From assembly GCA_024803745.1 (NCBI GenBank), contig JANJXV010000016.1, positions 40,467,001 to 40,531,000 of the forward strand: DNA of 64,000 nucleotides, read 5' to 3'. The notes under the pieces are model-generated. The model did no database searches. It had not been told where the DNA came from and saw only the letters and a program-made list of their open reading frames with translations. Positions 61,252 to 64,000 of the stretch are shown piece after piece. The stretch's first letter is position 1, and every line of letters begins with the position of its first letter. This DNA comes from Megascapheus bottae. Its lineage: Eukaryota; Chordata; Mammalia; Rodentia; Geomyidae. The translations under genes and the position numbers were made by a program.

Positions 61252-61267
61252 TCTCTCCTTCAGTTTT

Positions 61268-63734
61268 GATTGTTCATGTTCTGGTACCAAGCAATAGTAA
61301 GAACTTGTAGTGAAGGACTGACCTACAGCATTTCTTGTTCTACTAAATAACAGGGGAAGCAGAACACTTCTTAGTTAGGAGTCTCCTCAAGAAAGAATTC
61401 AGGAGTCGATTTACTGATCTAGTTCTGGAGAAGAGAGACAGACCACAAGACTTTTGTTCTTCATGCTTTTTCCAGCACTAAATGCAATGGTTGGCTGCCA
61501 AAAATAATGCTACAACAAATGCATAAGATGGCCAAGGCAGAAAAAAAATTAATAACCGACCATCAGCTGATCTGGAAGTATGTTCATAGAAATGCTCCAA
61601 TGACATCAGTGTCATGTCTGGGGCCTGGCTCATAAACAGAGGAGCCAAGTTGAGTTTATTAATTGTCACTTTAGTAAAACAGAGCATATCCTATAGTATC
61701 ACCTTTTGTGTTGGAAGTCCCCAGGCCTACTTTTCTCACTTTCTTTACATTTGGTGTCCTAATTGACAGCCTTTATGATGTTTAATAATCATTCAGTCGG
61801 GACTCAATTGGTCTGCTCTTAGCAGTCTATTACATTCAGCTAATAACCTGGCTGCATTCTCTGTTCACATAAGACTGCTTTGTAAAAACCCTGAAAATAA
61901 CTGATTTTACTCCAAGCAAAAAAAAAAGTGGAATGTTGAAATACAATTTCCTTTATCCTCTCCTATCTAAATGAAGGGGGAATTTGATTCTGGGCATTGA
62001 CTCATGGGGAGGAGAGAAAGTTAAAATACTGTTATTTCTGCTGGATGGCCTTTCCTTACCGTATTTGCTTGGCTCAGAATCATAATTTGGCTGGAGACAT
62101 GTTGTTTCAAATATATGGAGCTGAAAATGAGCAGGAAATCCAATTTTTGAATGTAAACAAGAAAATGTGTTCAACCTCTCTCTATTCATCATTTTTATTT
62201 CTTGGTACTTAAAATCCTGTCATTGCTTTGCAACATACTTTTTCAAAGTTGGCTTAGGATACATGAATTCTATCTCTCCAACCACAGCATATGAGAAAAG
62301 TATCGAGACAAATTGGTGAAATAAAATAAAAATAAAGCTAGAAGCATTTTTACACAACGTACATCTCTGTCAAAAATATTTGCGAAATGTCACCATCAGT
62401 ATAGTTGATCATTCATTCTATTTTTGAGCATAAAATGGACATGTTGATGGTATTAAGAAAATAAATCAGGAATATTTAATCCAAGAGATTATCTTCTGTG
62501 CATCTATTAAAATATATTTTATAGAGCAAAAATTTTTCCAGCCAATGATAAGAAAATTAATTAATCAAAAATTTTAATTAAAGCTGGTATTTACTCTTCC
62601 TGAGCAAATCTACATTTGTATCTACATTTTAGATACAAATGCCAGAGTCAGTGTAAAAGACATTTATTGGATACTCACTATACAGGAAATTTGGACATGA
62701 TAAGTAACCCATTACATAGCCATCCATCTGTCCATCTGTTTTTTCCTGGCAGTCTACCAAAATTCAGTTTTTCTACATACCATGTCTTAAACGGTGAGGC
62801 AATAGTAATTATTCTCAACCTGTTGAAACTTATGTTCTGCTAAGAAAACTTATATGTAAAATGAAATGTTCATAAAAAAGTAACCCCAGAATATTCTGGG
62901 CCAGGAGTTCTGTGATTTTGGTTAAACATATGGTATTTGTAAATAATGATCTCTGTGATTAATTAGAGAAGCATTATTATATAGTAAACTCAAACTATCC
63001 TTTGGACTGTTTAGGTTTAATAATGCAGCCTTCTCCTTTTCATTGGGATGTGATGACATTTTTAAACACCCTTGTACCCAAGCTACATATGCCAATCAAT
63101 GACAATTGGTTTTCAAAGATATCATTTTGAAATTACTTCACCATGAAAAGAGTCCTTTGTTAATACATATACGTATGTATAGGATTTAAAATCAATGACT
63201 TCATTGTAAGATTTTGATGGTGGCTTTTAGAAAAATATATACCAGTGTCTGAAATCATGTATTTATCAGAAAAAAATTGAAGAAATTTTTATATGAATTT
63301 ATTCATGCCCTTAATTCATTCTAGAGTTTTTTACAGTTATAATTCCAACACAAAAAGAAATGTTTTCAGAAATGATAGTTATTCAGAAGACAAAATTATA
63401 TTAAATCAAATCAATAATTAATAAGAAGAAATACATAATAAGAGTACTAAGGTATAAAGTAATATGAAATCATAGTAATACTTTGATGTTAATAAAATTA
63501 GAGAAGAAAATGAATTCCATAACTGTGAGTATAGTCTTTTATGAGCTTACAGCATGAGAAAAGTAAAATCGAAATGTACATAAAACATATGCAATTAAAA
63601 CGTAAGGCTCTTTACATGAAACTTATCTTTAAGATTTTACTAGGTTATTGTGGGAAGGACATCCCTATCAAGTGATGCATATTCGTTCAGTTCTTCTTGG
63701 CTCCGTCCTACTGCCACATGGAAGAGAAGGGTCA
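61268..63734. other. AT-rich unique sequence, no gene seen
   Basis: No repeat family is recognised with confidence. Around 62655-62695 a weak MIR/L2-like TTTATTGGATACTCACTATA pattern appears. Confidence 0.45.
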
Positions 63735-63870
63735 GAGCTCAGCCAAGTGGGGTGGAGCAGACCAGTAACCACACTCCTTCAGAGGCTGAGTCAAGCAGAT
63801 CACGAGTCTGAAATCAGTCTGGGATACATGGATGGACTGTCTCAAAGCCAAGAAAAAGAAAGACAACCAT
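63735..63870 (+). mobile_element. B1-like SINE
   Basis: CACACTCCTTCAGAGGCTGA, then GCAGATCACGAGTCTGAAAT and CAGTCTGGGATACATGGATG, ending TCTCAAAGCCAAGAAAAAG. This is a monomeric B1 pattern with an A-rich end. Confidence 0.65.
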
Positions 63871-64000
63871 CCCTATTTTCCAATGACCCACTATTATACA
63901 AACTCTGGAGCAAGGGTTGCGCAAAAAGTAGAACTGGGCAGTGAAGAGAGGAGACTTAAATTGCTGTCCTCCACTGATGGCAGGCTACAGTGCCATTGAT

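Overview
This window looks like non-coding nuclear DNA from a mammal, most likely a rodent of the superfamily Geomyoidea (kangaroo rats, pocket mice, pocket gophers). The main evidence is the interspersed repeats. Several are dimeric SINEs with a tRNA/ID-like left monomer (Pol III A and B boxes) and a right monomer reading roughly 'GCTCAAGTGGTAGAGCTCTA...'. That is how I remember the IDL-Geo family, which is described only from Geomyoidea. LINE-1, L2, MIR, B1-type and MaLR remnants and many (CA)n tracts agree with a rodent. There are no bacterial-style operons, no CRISPR array and no rRNA or functional tRNA genes. Nearly all short open frames are chance openings or repeat-derived.

The DNA is AT-rich and gene-poor, like a large intron or a gene desert. 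Two segments relate to known genes. At 20304-20471 (+) there is a 168-bp, phase-0, coiled-coil coding exon with splice signals on both sides, which I recognise as a CCDC102B-type exon. If so, much of the window is probably CCDC102B intron. At about 60636-61251 (-) there is a processed pseudogene of CREM, probably from an ICER-like transcript. It has a decayed bZIP region, a 3' UTR, a poly(A) remnant and matching target-site duplications.

Layout. 1-20 kb: AT-rich sequence with LINE-1 3' ends on both strands (about 2516, 4170, 4803, 11234, 17544, 18137), three IDL-Geo copies (3127, 6279, 7699), MIR remnants and CA microsatellites. 20-38 kb: the exon, more SINEs, an old L1M fragment carrying two perfect hairpins, an unassigned exon-like open segment (30841-30981), CA repeats and a CpG-containing, relatively GC-rich unique stretch (about 35190-35480). 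38.2-40.9 kb: a GC-rich island with a roughly 1.8-kb minisatellite of 37/38-bp units, which is open in all three forward frames and is the most distinctive structure here. 41-58 kb: L1M, an L2 copy, B1/Geo SINEs, purine tracts, MIRs and a MaLR-type LTR. 58-64 kb: an IDL-Geo fragment, the best-preserved LINE-1 insertion with target-site duplications, a B1-ID dimer, the CREM pseudogene and a terminal B1.

I found no new multi-gene system. The points most worth checking are the minisatellite, the CREM retrocopy, the CCDC102B exon, the exon-like segment, the tail-to-tail LINE-1 pair and several perfect short hairpins that look like template-switch products. Family names come from memory and pattern recognition, not from a database search.
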